Source: Apoderus coryli (taxonomy: Eukaryota > Arthropoda > Insecta > Coleoptera > Attelabidae). From it: a DNA stretch of 64,000 nt. The notes below the pieces were generated by a model that had not been told where the DNA came from, did not search any database, and saw only the letters and a program-made list of their open reading frames with translations. The first letter of the stretch is position 1. Every line of letters begins with the position of its first letter. Shown piece by piece: positions 1 through 9,294 of the stretch. The position numbers and the translations under genes are program-made. The stretch lies in the NCBI GenBank assembly GCA_911728435.2, contig OU452198.1, positions 40,267,902 through 40,331,901 on the forward strand. Direction: 5' to 3'.

Positions 1-139
1 GCCGTTTTCATTCCTAAATGAGGAATAAAGTACTTTCGTCACTTTATGAGGCCAACATATTTATTAAACTATCATGTCATTCGATAATCCTCACGGTTTT
101 AGAGACGATTACGATTTTTAATCATATTTCAATATTATA

Positions 140-570
140 CAGGGTGTCCGGAAAAAGGAGGTCAATCCGTTAACCACAGATTCCTTGAGCAAAATAATAT
201 GAGTTTTAAGATGTCATTTTTCATTTTAGCTCTCCATATTCGATATACAGGGCGTCAAAGTTGAAAATTTAAAACCAATATTTTTAAATAAGTCTAGTAT
301 TTAATGAGATATTGGATTCACATTTAGTGTGTTGCTTCAGCATAAAGAGCTACTTATTTCCAAAAAACAACACAAAAAACAATTTCTTAATAGCCAAAAT
401 ACGGGATGTTCAGTATCCATTGACCCCCCCAGTTTTTTATTACGTACGCCAATGACTTCTAAACTAAATTTTTATAGGTTACTATGTATTTTTTATTATT
501 TTTTAACTCTTATAAAATTTGGATAAAATCATTTGTTTTTGAGATATTTTGAAAAGTATTGGCTCTTGTT
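140..570. repeat. Left long terminal inverted repeat
   Basis: Matches the reverse complement of 1699-2128 at roughly 85-90% by eye, including an internal second ACAGGGCGTC-like block near 250. It diverges past about 570, with weak similarity continuing for some 15 bases. Confidence 0.85.
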
Positions 571-783
571 GTCTATGCGGCTCACGGTATTTTCACTACT
601 AAATCAAGCATATTTAACTCAAATTACCCCATTACCGTGCATCAAATTAAGTACAGTTTTCGAAAAGGTAATAAAACTAAACACTACGAACACGAAATTG
701 TTTATTATTTTTAACTTAATTTGAAGCATCATAGTCAAATATTAATTATTTAAACATATTATTTTAAAAACATGAAAAAGTAA

Positions 784-1197
784 CTAAACAAACTTTTTTT
801 CAATGCATATGCGAGCTCTTTTTAGTAAAGAAAATTTAAAGTCTTCCCCAGCTTTTAAGATTCTCTCTATTAAATTATTTTCACTCAAAATCGGAACTTT
901 ACAAACAAAATTTTTCATGCAACCATAAGGGACAAGATCTGGGTATCGGGGTGGCCATTTAACAAGAGCACCTTGGCCTCGCCCAATCCAGCGTTGGGGA
1001 AAGTTTTCATGTAAGTATCTCCTTCCATTCCTAGCAAAATGTGCTTGTGCACCATCAAGTTGAAACCAAATGTTTTCTCTAATTAAGAGAGGCAAATCGT
1101 CAAGTAAATCGGGCAGTATGTTTTGAAGAAATGCTAAAAATGAATCACCAGTCAAATTCCCTGGTAAAATTACAGGACCCAAAAAGAAATTATCCAC
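784..1197 (-). pseudogene. Mariner-like transposase, C-terminal catalytic fragment
   Basis: About 137 residues. It shows the second catalytic Asp in the motif WFQLDGAQAHF, then a W-P-P-R-Y-P-D-L-V-P block about 35 residues later, which corresponds to the third catalytic region of DDE transposases of the Tc1/mariner superfamily. The usual third acidic residue after PDL is not recognisable (YGCMKNF replaces the common DFFLWG-like stretch), so the protein is probably inactive. The N-terminal helix-turn-helix and first catalytic Asp are absent; the ~500 bp upstream on the minus strand run straight into the right inverted repeat. The same family, also in a long-repeat element, occurs at 45547-45857. 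Family identity is from pattern recognition; inactivity is inferred from the truncation and lost motif. Confidence 0.8.
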
Positions 1198-1698
1198 GAC
1201 ATGAACTCACACGTTGACTTTAAAGTTTACTTGATGATGTGTCTACGGTCTTCCCTAAAACTTCCACTGTGCCTTAGTCGCCTAACCAAATTTGAAAAAT
1301 ACCTTCGTTTTGGATAATTTCGATTAGGGAACTTTCTGCGTACCGCCTAGCGGCTAAACTAGCGTTAGAGTTACATTTTCCTATTAAATAAACAAAAATA
1401 CAATTTTACTGATCATAATCAATCAAAAAATGTCTTTAAATCTTATCCATGATTAAAACCATATCCGTCATTTCCGCAAAAAATTATAACATTGTTTCGT
1501 CTACGATCCAGTTTCGTTGTGTTTACTTAGAAAATTACCGATAATTAAAAATATTAACCTTTAAACCCTAACCTACTGTCAAATAGTGACAACTAATTTC
1601 ACAACAAGAAAACATTGCTTAAGTAGGTATCCAAGGTAACACCAGAGTGGCTTGATATTTCAACATTATAAGATTAGCCAGAGCCGCCGAGGCATGAA

Positions 1699-2128
1699 AC
1701 AAGAGCCAATACTTTTCAAAATATCTCAAAAACAAATGATTTGATCGGATTTTATAAGAGTTAAAAAATTATCAAAAATACATAGTAACCTATAAAAACT
1801 TAGTTTAAAAGTCATTGGCGTACGTAATAAAAAATTGGGGGGGTCTATGGGTACTGAACATCCCGTATTTTGGCTATTAAGACATTTTTTTTTGTGTTGT
1901 TTTTTGGAAAGAAGTAGTTCTTTATGCTGAAGCAACACCCTAAATTTGAGTCCAATATCTCAATAAATACTAGCATTATTTAAAAATATTGGTTTTACAT
2001 TTTCAACTTTGACGCCCTGTATATCAAACATGGAGGGCTAAAATGAAAATTAACATTTTAAATCTCATATTATTTTTTCTCAAGGAATCTGGGGTTAACG
2101 GATTGACCTCCTTTTTCCGGACACCCTG
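1699..2128. repeat. Right long terminal inverted repeat
   Basis: Mirror of 140-570. It ends in CCGGACACCCTG followed by TA. It carries the internal block GACGCCCTGTATATC, matching the left arm. Confidence 0.85.
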
Positions 2129-2209
2129 TATATACAGTCCCTAGTATACAGGTTCAGAAAATGTATACATCCTAGATACGTATCAAAAGTACAAAACAAT
2201 CATAATCGC

Positions 2210-2960
2210 TACAAAAAGCTTTGCTCGAAGGAATCGTTTGAGGTTTGTGAAGACATAGTAAACGCTGGGAGCCACATCTTCTGAATACGGTGGGTGGTCA
2301 AGCAATTTGTAGTTTAATTCATTCAATTTCACCATCGCATTGTCACAAGACTTGTGTGAACACGTGCATTGTCTTGATAAGAAATTATTTTTTTCTTTTT
2401 TTTATCCAACTGGTCCAAAAGGTTGCAATTATTGCAAATTCAGATTTAATTGTTTTATCTTTTCTAAGATAATCAATCAACCAAATCCTTTTTGAATTCA
2501 AAAAACTGCCATGAACTTTTTTGCCATTTGTTCTGATTTTACATGTTTGGAGCTGAACAGCCACCTTCGGTCCACTGTAAACGTTCGTGTTTCAGGTTAC
2601 ACTCATAGTGGAAGACCCAAGTCTCATGGAGATTTATAAATCTACGCACAAAACCGGTTTTGCTTAAAACGTTGCAAAGTACGCTGAAATATTTGTTTTC
2701 TATTCAGTTTTTGTTGGATTGTTAACATATGCGGCACCAGTTTTTCATGCGTAACTCTTCATGTAAAATTAAGGCTACTTGTTCATCTAATATGTGTAGG
2801 GTATCAGCAATTTCACGCTTAGTCACACTTGGATCTTTCCAAACAGTAGCATACACTTGCTACTTGCGCAATGATTTCTGGTATTGTTACAATTTTTGTA
2901 CGTGCACTACGTGGTTAATCTTCAACACTTGAACAACCACGTTTAACCCCTAAAATCCTA
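2210..2960 (-). pseudogene. Decayed mariner transposase
   Basis: Reading the minus strand in shifting frames gives successive mariner blocks in the right order: DPSVTKREIADTL (helix-turn-helix region, ~2830), FINLHETWVFHY (first catalytic region, ~2620), QWTEGG (~2570), QDNARVHTSLV (second catalytic Asp, ~2350), and HPPYSEDVAPSVYY (third region, ~2275). In intact mariners the first block carries DETW; here it is HETW, so a catalytic Asp is lost. Several stops and at least two frameshifts break the gene. No terminal repeats were identified. It is a different lineage from the long-repeat element to its left, which it directly abuts. Confidence 0.8.
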
Positions 2961-3040
2961 CAGCAACACGGCCACGCGATACGTTATGATGGTATACGAC
3001 ACGAGCGGAACACGTTGGGAGTTTAAGCATCAATATTTAT

Positions 3041-3960
3041 GTGCGCAAAAATATTTATCATCAGTTAAGGTCTGAAAATAATGAAGTGGCGAATACACTT
3101 ATTATAAAAAGAATGTTTGAATTAACTAAGATTCCGGTTTCTACTATTAATCTAGTTATTAGAAAAGGGGTTGTTGTAGATCACTCTGTTAAAAGAAAAC
3201 GGAAAAATGAAAAATTTAAAAATATTGACGATGCCTCAAAGGATTGTATTCGAAGAACAATTCATAATTTTTATAAAGAAAATAAAGTCCCTACTTTGGA
3301 AATGATTTCGAATAAACTGAGCGAATACCCTAATTATAACTATCGATCTTTGGAAATTTTAAGAGGTATTTTATTAGAGTGCGGATTTAAATATAAGAAA
3401 ATTAATAACCGTTTATTATTTAACGCCGTATTGTGGAAATGCGCGAGGAATATTAGCGTAAAACAAAAAATTACCGCGAGTCAAAGAGGACGATAATATA
3501 TCTTGACGCGACGTGTGGTTTGATACGCATGATACTGTGAAGTACGGTTGGGTAGACATGACTCAAAATTGCAATTTAAATGCTGCATGTTCAAGGGGAA
3601 AATAGGTTCGTACCCAACGCACTGCTCTTGTCAGCCAAAAAATAAGACAGTCTTCTGCGGACTACCACGAAGACATGACCGCAAATTTCTTTGAAAAATG
3701 GTTTGCTGAACAGCCAGTACCTAATATTCCCCCAAGTTCAGTTATCGTTAATGCGTCTTATTATTCGCGAATGTTAAATAAAATACCTCATAATAATACA
3801 AAAAAAGGAGGATATATTAAAGTTTAAGACATCTAAAAATATAAATATTCCAGAAAAAATTCCAGTAAAAAATGTTTTATTAGAAACGATCAAACAACAC
3901 AATTTTAAAATCTATGTCTAATCTTCAAAAACAAAAACAGTCTTTTTCAGCGTAGGTTTA
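3041..3960 (+). pseudogene. DDE transposase relic (insect Tc1/IS630-like family)
   Basis: The first ~150 codons are open and contain a block (RRTIHNFYKENKVPTLEMISNKL, 3250-3320, with stem LRGILLECGFKYKK) typical of the N-terminal DNA-binding region of a widespread insect DDE transposase. After a gap, frames near 3680-3810 give EDMTANFFEKWF, NIPPSSVIVNASYYSR and NKIPHNNTKK, matching the family's second catalytic block. The Asp that normally precedes N-A-S-Y is missing from the sequence here. Further weak matches follow to ~3960. Stops and frameshifts separate these blocks. Its start is uncertain and no terminal repeats were seen. Confidence 0.7.
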
Positions 3961-4458
3961 TATGTTGCCGTGTTGGAGCGGCAAGGAAAAATACAGTATA
4001 CTTTTATACAAATCAACAGACAATTATTGTTAATACATAAAGGATTTTTAAAATATCGTAGGGCATGTATTGTTATGAAAAGTTGAAAGGGTGCGCCTAT
4101 GGACGACTGCGGGCGGTATTGACATTACAAAGAGATATCGAGTTGTGGTTTTTTATATCATTATAAACTAAGATTAGAAGGACTATACTTCTTCAGTTGT
4201 AGCTCAAGATTGTGAAAAGTCATGATCAAAGTATAATACAAAAAGTAGCAAGACGTTAATTAAGTGCTTGTTGGCCATTTGGCCTAATAATTTATTGTAA
4301 ATTACTTGTAATATATCATGTTAAATTGTATACCTAAATATAACAGCAAGTTTCCTCTCTAATTCTTGATTTAACTGACGATATAAAAAATATCATTATG
4401 GATTATAATAATTTATGCAATTTTGAAAAAAAGTGGGTACAATTAAACTTTGTCTTAC

Positions 4459-4625
4459 CTGAATTATGCTGGTCTTTCCCACAGTTGGCGCCCCCAATAA
4501 AATAACCTTAATCCTGTCCACTGACTCTGGACTAAGTTCAATGGGACTGCGGGAATTGCTTTCCTCACTTGGACCATTGCTACTACTATTTTGCTGACGT
4601 TTTTCTAAGAAATCCAGGTCCAATT
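4459..4625 (-). CDS. Internal exon of a Ras-like small GTPase (P-loop exon)
   Basis: A 167 bp minus-strand exon bounded by a polypyrimidine tract and CAG acceptor (ttttttttttccag) and a CAG|GTAAG donor. It enters in phase 1 and leaves in phase 0. It encodes an acidic and Ser/Asn-rich leader (LDLDFLEKRQQ, then SSSNGPSEE) followed by the first GTPase beta strand and P-loop, RIKVILLGAPTVGKTSIIQ. GAPTVGKT fits the Walker A pattern GxxxxGK[S/T], which binds the GTP phosphates. The leader before the P-loop and the exon ending just after it recall RASL10-type Ras-like proteins, but this subfamily call is tentative. No switch I/II, NKxD or C-terminal exon was found in the window, so the flanking introns must be long and full of transposons. 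This is the strongest evidence for a host gene here. Confidence 0.75.
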
Positions 4626-4699
4626 CTGGAAAAAAAAAACATAAAACTAAATTTAAAAAAAAAATCACTTTACTTTCGTAATGTACAATTAATAACCAC

Positions 4700-5460
4700 C
4701 GCCACCGATTGGGCGCCGACTAACATTCTGATATAACTCCTTCATCTATCTCTGTTTTTCTACCACCGTGGAATCCAATTCTTGTAATTTAAATACCCGT
4801 GTCATCGTGGAAACTATAGGTACAAGGGTGTTACTGTTTAGTAACTAGTTTTATGTTTGTTTGTTATCCTAATTATTATATTATTGTTTATTAATAACTC
4901 ATTTAATTTTTTATACACATTGTATTTTCGAGTATGACGTCACATAGTTATTAGCGCATCTCAATATTGTTAATTCTAATAAAATAGTATACTTTGGTTT
5001 CGTTGCTAAGCAACCACTGAAAATGTATAACAACATAACTTTTTGAATTTAATTTTGATTGTAATGTAATTAATGTATTAAATCTGTTCATAATCCTTTT
5101 ATAAATTAATATTCGTTCATTACCTTTGTTTCAATTTTGCAGTTATCAATTTTTATTAAAGTTTAATCCAATATAACAAATTAACGCTCTGCTCGTAATT
5201 AGAAGCAAAAAATAGAAAATATTTCGAGTTAAACAGGGCAAATATATGAGTATGTTCCTCAAGAATCCCTCAATTACCTAATGAATTCTTCCCAAAAATG
5301 AATAATTGTCTATGCGAAGTAGCTATAGTCATGACCGTGGTTCAGTTTCCACGCTAAACTGTAGGTCCAAAAACTCACACAATAACTAACAAAGATAGCT
5401 GTATTACCTCAGTCGTAAAGACTAATAATAGAAAAAAAAAATTCGCGTGCAACACAGTAC
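4700..5460. other. Non-coding stretch, probable intron of the GTPase gene
   Basis: AT-rich sequence without convincing frames, inverted repeats or transposase motifs. It lies upstream of the minus-strand GTPase exon and is probably intronic. Confidence 0.4.
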
Positions 5461-5479
5461 ACGTGATAAAAGTGAATGT

Positions 5480-5582
5480 GAGAGTGAGAGAGAGAGAGAC
5501 GCCGCTATATACATAATAGTGTATGGTATAGGATATAGTGTGTAGCATACACCACAAATATCTCTGTCTCTCTCTCTCCCTC
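5480..5582. repeat. GA/TC microsatellite pair forming a foldback
   Basis: A (GA)n run (gagagtgagagagagagaga, near 5480-5500) and a (TC)n run (tctctgtctctctctctccc, near 5560-5580) face each other across ~60 bp and can pair. The open frame across it is a consequence of low complexity, not a gene. Confidence 0.7.
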
Positions 5583-5963
5583 ATATTTATTTTATAAATC
5601 GTGTCGTGACGCGACCTTGAAAAATTACTCTCATGCGGCCAAAGAAGTATTCACTTCAAAAAAAGTATCATATTTATTGATACTTTTGGGTGACATCTGG
5701 CAAATACAGAATACGCCAATTAAGTCGGTAATTCCCAAAGTTAATTGCTGGGATTTACGCCGGCGTCAAGCCAGTTTGCAGGGTTGCAATTTACACGTTT
5801 ATACGTATGCAAAACAGATGGCGACGTTGCCGAATGCCGACTGGTAGTACAGAAAACATTTCAACCACCTTTATCAAATGAAATCAAAAGCTTTCGTTCT
5901 TATTTTCTTGTGCTGCGAAAATTGAGTTTAAGATTACAAAGTTTTCTTGTTTTGTAATAACAT

Positions 5964-6050
5964 TGAACATCGAAAGGTAAACACCGATGTCGAAAACATC
6001 GAACTTCGGTAACAGAACATCGATATTTCAAAAACATCGATTAACAGCGC
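5964..6050. other. Cluster of ACATCGA motifs
   Basis: Four copies of AACATCGA/GAACATCGA occur within about 80 bp, two of them as ACATCGAT. They end in a short GCGCCAGCACT segment. The role is unknown; see findings. Confidence 0.5.
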
Positions 6051-6059
6051 CAGCACTAA

Positions 6060-6600
6060 ATTTTTATTGTTTGCATTTTGTATTTTCTATTAGACGCATC
6101 GCTATGAATTGAAATAATTATTTTAATTAAAGCTGTATTACAATGTTAAGAGATAAGCTAAAGTTCATGATGTGCGAAAAGTACATTATATTATTTGTCG
6201 CAAAAGTTACACAAAATGACAAACTAATAGTAGCATTATATTTTGTATTCAAACTAGATACACAATAGAACAATAACTCGCATAAAACTTCCCTTATATA
6301 GCTATTCAAACAATTTAAATCAGTTTTAGAGTAGTTATTTGTTGTAATGTTATAATCTGTCTCCATTGTCCTGGCTTTCTCATAGTAAATTACACAAAAT
6401 GAGGCTACAGGAAAGCTTTATTCTAGATGAGACTCTAATGAACCATTCAAAGTTTAGAAGCTCTTATTTAATTAATGACGCGAATAAAATTAAAGGAGTT
6501 TTTGTGTTTGTCGTTTCATCTTTGTTTTACGTTTCAATATTTTAAGAAGGGTTATTGGTTTGTAATTTTAATAAAGAAATATTATATTTGTCTTGTAGAT
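6060..6600. other. Non-coding, nothing recognised
   Basis: AT-rich, with only short random frames. No repeats were noticed other than the hammerhead-like motif that follows. Confidence 0.4.
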
Positions 6601-6604
6601 GAAA

Positions 6605-6645
6605 ATGCCTGATGAAGATGCAAATGTGGCATAGAAACGTCGCTT
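6605..6645 (+). ncRNA. Hammerhead-ribozyme-like motif (Penelope-type), degraded copy
   Basis: Order seen: stem I ATGC, core CTGATGA, stem II (ATGC...GCAT), GAAA, self-complementary ACGT, then C as cleavage nucleotide, and GCTT (3 of 4 pairs with stem I). This is the short-stem-III class shared with the motifs at 18131 and 28835. Confidence 0.5.
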
Positions 6646-6891
6646 TGTGACGATTTAATTAGAGAAAATTAAAATAATAAGTATGCATTATTAAAGTTGT
6701 TTTTTTAAGTAGAACCAAATACCCCAAGAAACTAAGATAAAAATAAAGGAGTTTTACTTATCTTACATTCAACGTCAATACACAATATTTTTACAATTTT
6801 AGATGATTTTTATAATTTATTAGTAGTAAATGTCAAATGATTTAAAATCGTAGCTATTTGGTCCCAGAATTAATAAAACGTCACTCTAATA

Positions 6892-7480
6892 TTGTAACAA
6901 AACAAAGACAGACTGACAATAGAATTTACTTTTGTCCTCCCCTGTATATATATTTGGGTTTTATAGATGTGTCTCATAGTTTTATACCTAATATGTCTAG
7001 AAGTATAATCTTTCCGTAAACATTATACAACATCTGCAAGTAATAAATTTATTATGTTGGGCTTTTAACAAATATTCCTAAAATAAGTTTTACCTAAAAG
7101 AACGACCTTTTTCTTGTTCGAAGAATATTGAGTTTGTTTATTAGTTAGTCCAAAGATAAAAGCATATATTCGAAAAGATAACCAGATGTTTCAGTTCTAG
7201 GATGGTCTAAACATTCATCATTTTCAAAACACCTTCATGTAAATTAAATGTCGGACTTTTATTATTATATACAGAAGCTAGTAGTTGGAGGGTGTCACGG
7301 TTTCTTATATCAAATAATATATATAAAGGGCGCATAAAAAAACAATGGGTTTTTGTCCAGTCGCTGATTCGGGAGATTGAGAAGTCATTATAAAATCGAC
7401 TGAGCTATAAAATTAGTATTTTTTCCGAATGTACATAATACCCGCTAATTTCAAAATGGTTACAATATGATTACCAAATT
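6892..7480 (-). mobile_element. Copia LTR-like segment (truncated copy)
   Basis: Closely similar (roughly 90% by eye) to 30156-30650, the long terminal repeat just upstream of the copia gag frame. The similarity resumes at 31513-31585 after a ~860 bp block present only in the other copy. Shared landmarks include CTCCCCTGTATATATATTTG, AGAAGCTAGTAGTTGGAGGG and GGGTTTTTGTCCAGTCGCTG. The U5-like end next to the primer site is missing here. It is either an LTR fragment or part of an old segmental duplication; the sequence alone does not separate these. Confidence 0.6.
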
Positions 7481-7945
7481 CCACTAAAATCCACCAAATT
7501 TAAACGAATAAGTCTTCATTCCAAAATAGTGTTGCAACTTAATTTTGCCTACAGTATGTAAATTGATTTTCATATATTATTTTTTGTCTAAGCCACCAAT
7601 CTGTATACTTTTACGTATTGCAAAACATTTCCTTCTAGAATATAGATGTGGATTGCCAAGGGGGATGAATATATTATTTCAAATCTCACTATATACATAA
7701 TATGTCTCCGCACAACTTCCACTTTCTGTTTTCAACTCCTTTGTAATCCAGGTGACCCCTCTTAGAGAATGTATGCAGTTTTTATTTATTTTACTGAAGT
7801 ATAAGTCATGAAATGCATCATAAGGGATGCGGAACACGTAAGAGCCTCTATCATGCAGCAGTCAAAGTAACTAAAGTTGAAATATTTAAATGTCTGTAGT
7901 TAGTTATATTAGAGCAAAACGCAATGAGTTGTATAAGGTTTCCTA
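7480..7945. other. Non-coding, nothing recognised
   Basis: AT-rich sequence between the LTR-like segment and the mariner fragment. No coding or repeat structure was identified. Confidence 0.4.
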
Positions 7946-7951
7946 GAAATA

Positions 7952-8345
7952 CGAGGGTTGCCTTTTATATTTCGGGATTAGAGAACAAAACAAATATTAT
8001 TCATCAAAAAACACTTTATTGTTTTTCAAAATATTACCCATGGAGATCTATACACTTTTGCATGCGTTTGAACCAATTGTCGAAGCACTTTTGCCACTCT
8101 GATTGAGGTATCTCCAAAACATGCCTTCTGAATGCAGCAACCGCTTCTTCAGGTGTCGAAAAACGTTGACCTCTCAGTTTGTTTTTTACGTACGGGAATA
8201 AAAAGAAGTCATTCGGTGCCAAGTCAGGACTATACGGCGGATGACTCATCAAGTTGATGTTTTGGGTGCTCAAAAATGCAGTTGTTTGAGCCGATCTGTG
8301 AGAGCTCACATTGTCGTGGTGAAGAGTTATCCGTCTTCGGCAATT
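7952..8345 (-). pseudogene. Mariner transposase 3' fragment with one terminal repeat
   Basis: The minus-strand frame ends at 8034. It encodes HHDN (second catalytic Asp), SSHRSAQTTAFLSTQNINL, and YSPDLAPNDFFLF, where the third catalytic Asp lies 34 residues after the second. That is the D34D spacing of true mariners. The tail WQKCFDNWFKRMQKCIDLHG is the family's usual C-terminus. A stop replaces the codon after HG, so the last few residues are lost. Downstream is a 3' UTR, then CGAGGGTTGCCTTTTATAT, a likely inverted terminal repeat next to TA at ~7950. The 5' two thirds of the gene are missing beyond ~8345. The frame is well kept, so this insertion is younger than the one at 2210-2960. Confidence 0.85.
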
Positions 8346-9290
8346 ATCTTTTTAATGTAGAAAAACAAAAGTTTTTCACGAAATTATTAAAATTTACATA
8401 ACATATACCTATGTGTTTTGTGTCTTCAGATGTAGAGTAATAAGTAAATTACTTTTACAAATTTTATTTTGTTACCTAAACTAAACAAACTATTATATTC
8501 AGGTTTACGAGCGTAAAATTGGTATTTTTAATTTCGACGTAAAACGTAATTTAAACACCCTATATTTTTAAGTAAGCCCCTGTTGTGTTTCTGAGACCAA
8601 ACATAGTCTACACCATTATTTGTCTTTTTTTTCCTTTATCTTTATCTTCATTTTTATCACACATTCAACGATTTTTCCAAAGAACACATTTTACGCTCAC
8701 TTTAACCTAATCATCTACGAACACGTAGAGGTAAAATCATGTCCGAGATATTCTATGATAAATCCATCCAGCCGTTTTTCAGTAAGGTAAATATATCGGC
8801 TCCTTTTTCCAGATTTTTCATCTTTAAACCCCTGGGGAGTAAAACACAACTGAACGCCAGAAAACTTGGAGAAAAGGTAATTACCATTCGCTCCGTTCGT
8901 ATGGCAGACGAAAATAAAAGAAATGCCTTACTCGAATAATAATAATGGTGAAATAAAAATGGATTTGTAAGGAAAAGAAATTAATTTTAGTTGACAGAAA
9001 AATGAAAAAGATAAAATATCAAAATACCTAATAATAATGTGGGCTACTAGAAGTTATTCAAGAATTATTGTCAGATGCTGTTGTGTCAGATAAAAACTGA
9101 TTTTTTAAAACGAATATTATTACATTCTTCGGTTCTGAATATCAAATTGAGATTTTTTTGCAAAACAAAATAAATTTGATAGAAAATTTAGCAACAAACA
9201 GGCCAGAATAAAAATATGTTTCTTTTTCTAAGCAACAGAATTTGCTGCTAGTAGTTGGGCGTCCCATCATAATATTGTGATAGATTGAAT
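8346..9290. other. Non-coding, no gene supported
   Basis: Contains one 66-codon frame at 8739-8939 with no recognisable domain. A plausible acceptor (ctcctttttccag, ending ~8811) and donor (AAAAG|GTAATT, ~8875) lie inside that frame, but the implied 64-base exon has no family match that I can see. Confidence 0.35.
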
Positions 9291-9294
9291 AAAT

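Larger units (their letters stand above)
140..2128 (-). mobile_element. Mariner-like DNA transposon with very long terminal inverted repeats
   Basis: A complete element edge to edge. The left end starts CAGGGTGTCCGGAAAAAGG, and the right end is its reverse complement. Each end is flanked by the dinucleotide TA (138-139 and 2129-2130), the target duplication of the Tc1/mariner superfamily. The inverted repeats run about 430 bp inward (to ~570 on the left, from ~1699 on the right), far longer than the ~30 bp usual for mariners. Between them lies one minus-strand transposase fragment (784-1197). The N-terminal half of the transposase is missing, so this copy is non-autonomous. Short frames inside the repeats mirror each other and are not genes. 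Confidence 0.85.

Noticed and set aside
5375..5584. Open frame with repeated Ser/Leu/Arg-Glu runs
   Set aside because: Created by the GA/TC microsatellite.
8739..8939. 66-codon open frame with internal splice-like sites
   Set aside because: No recognisable domain; the length is expected by chance and the splice signals are weak.
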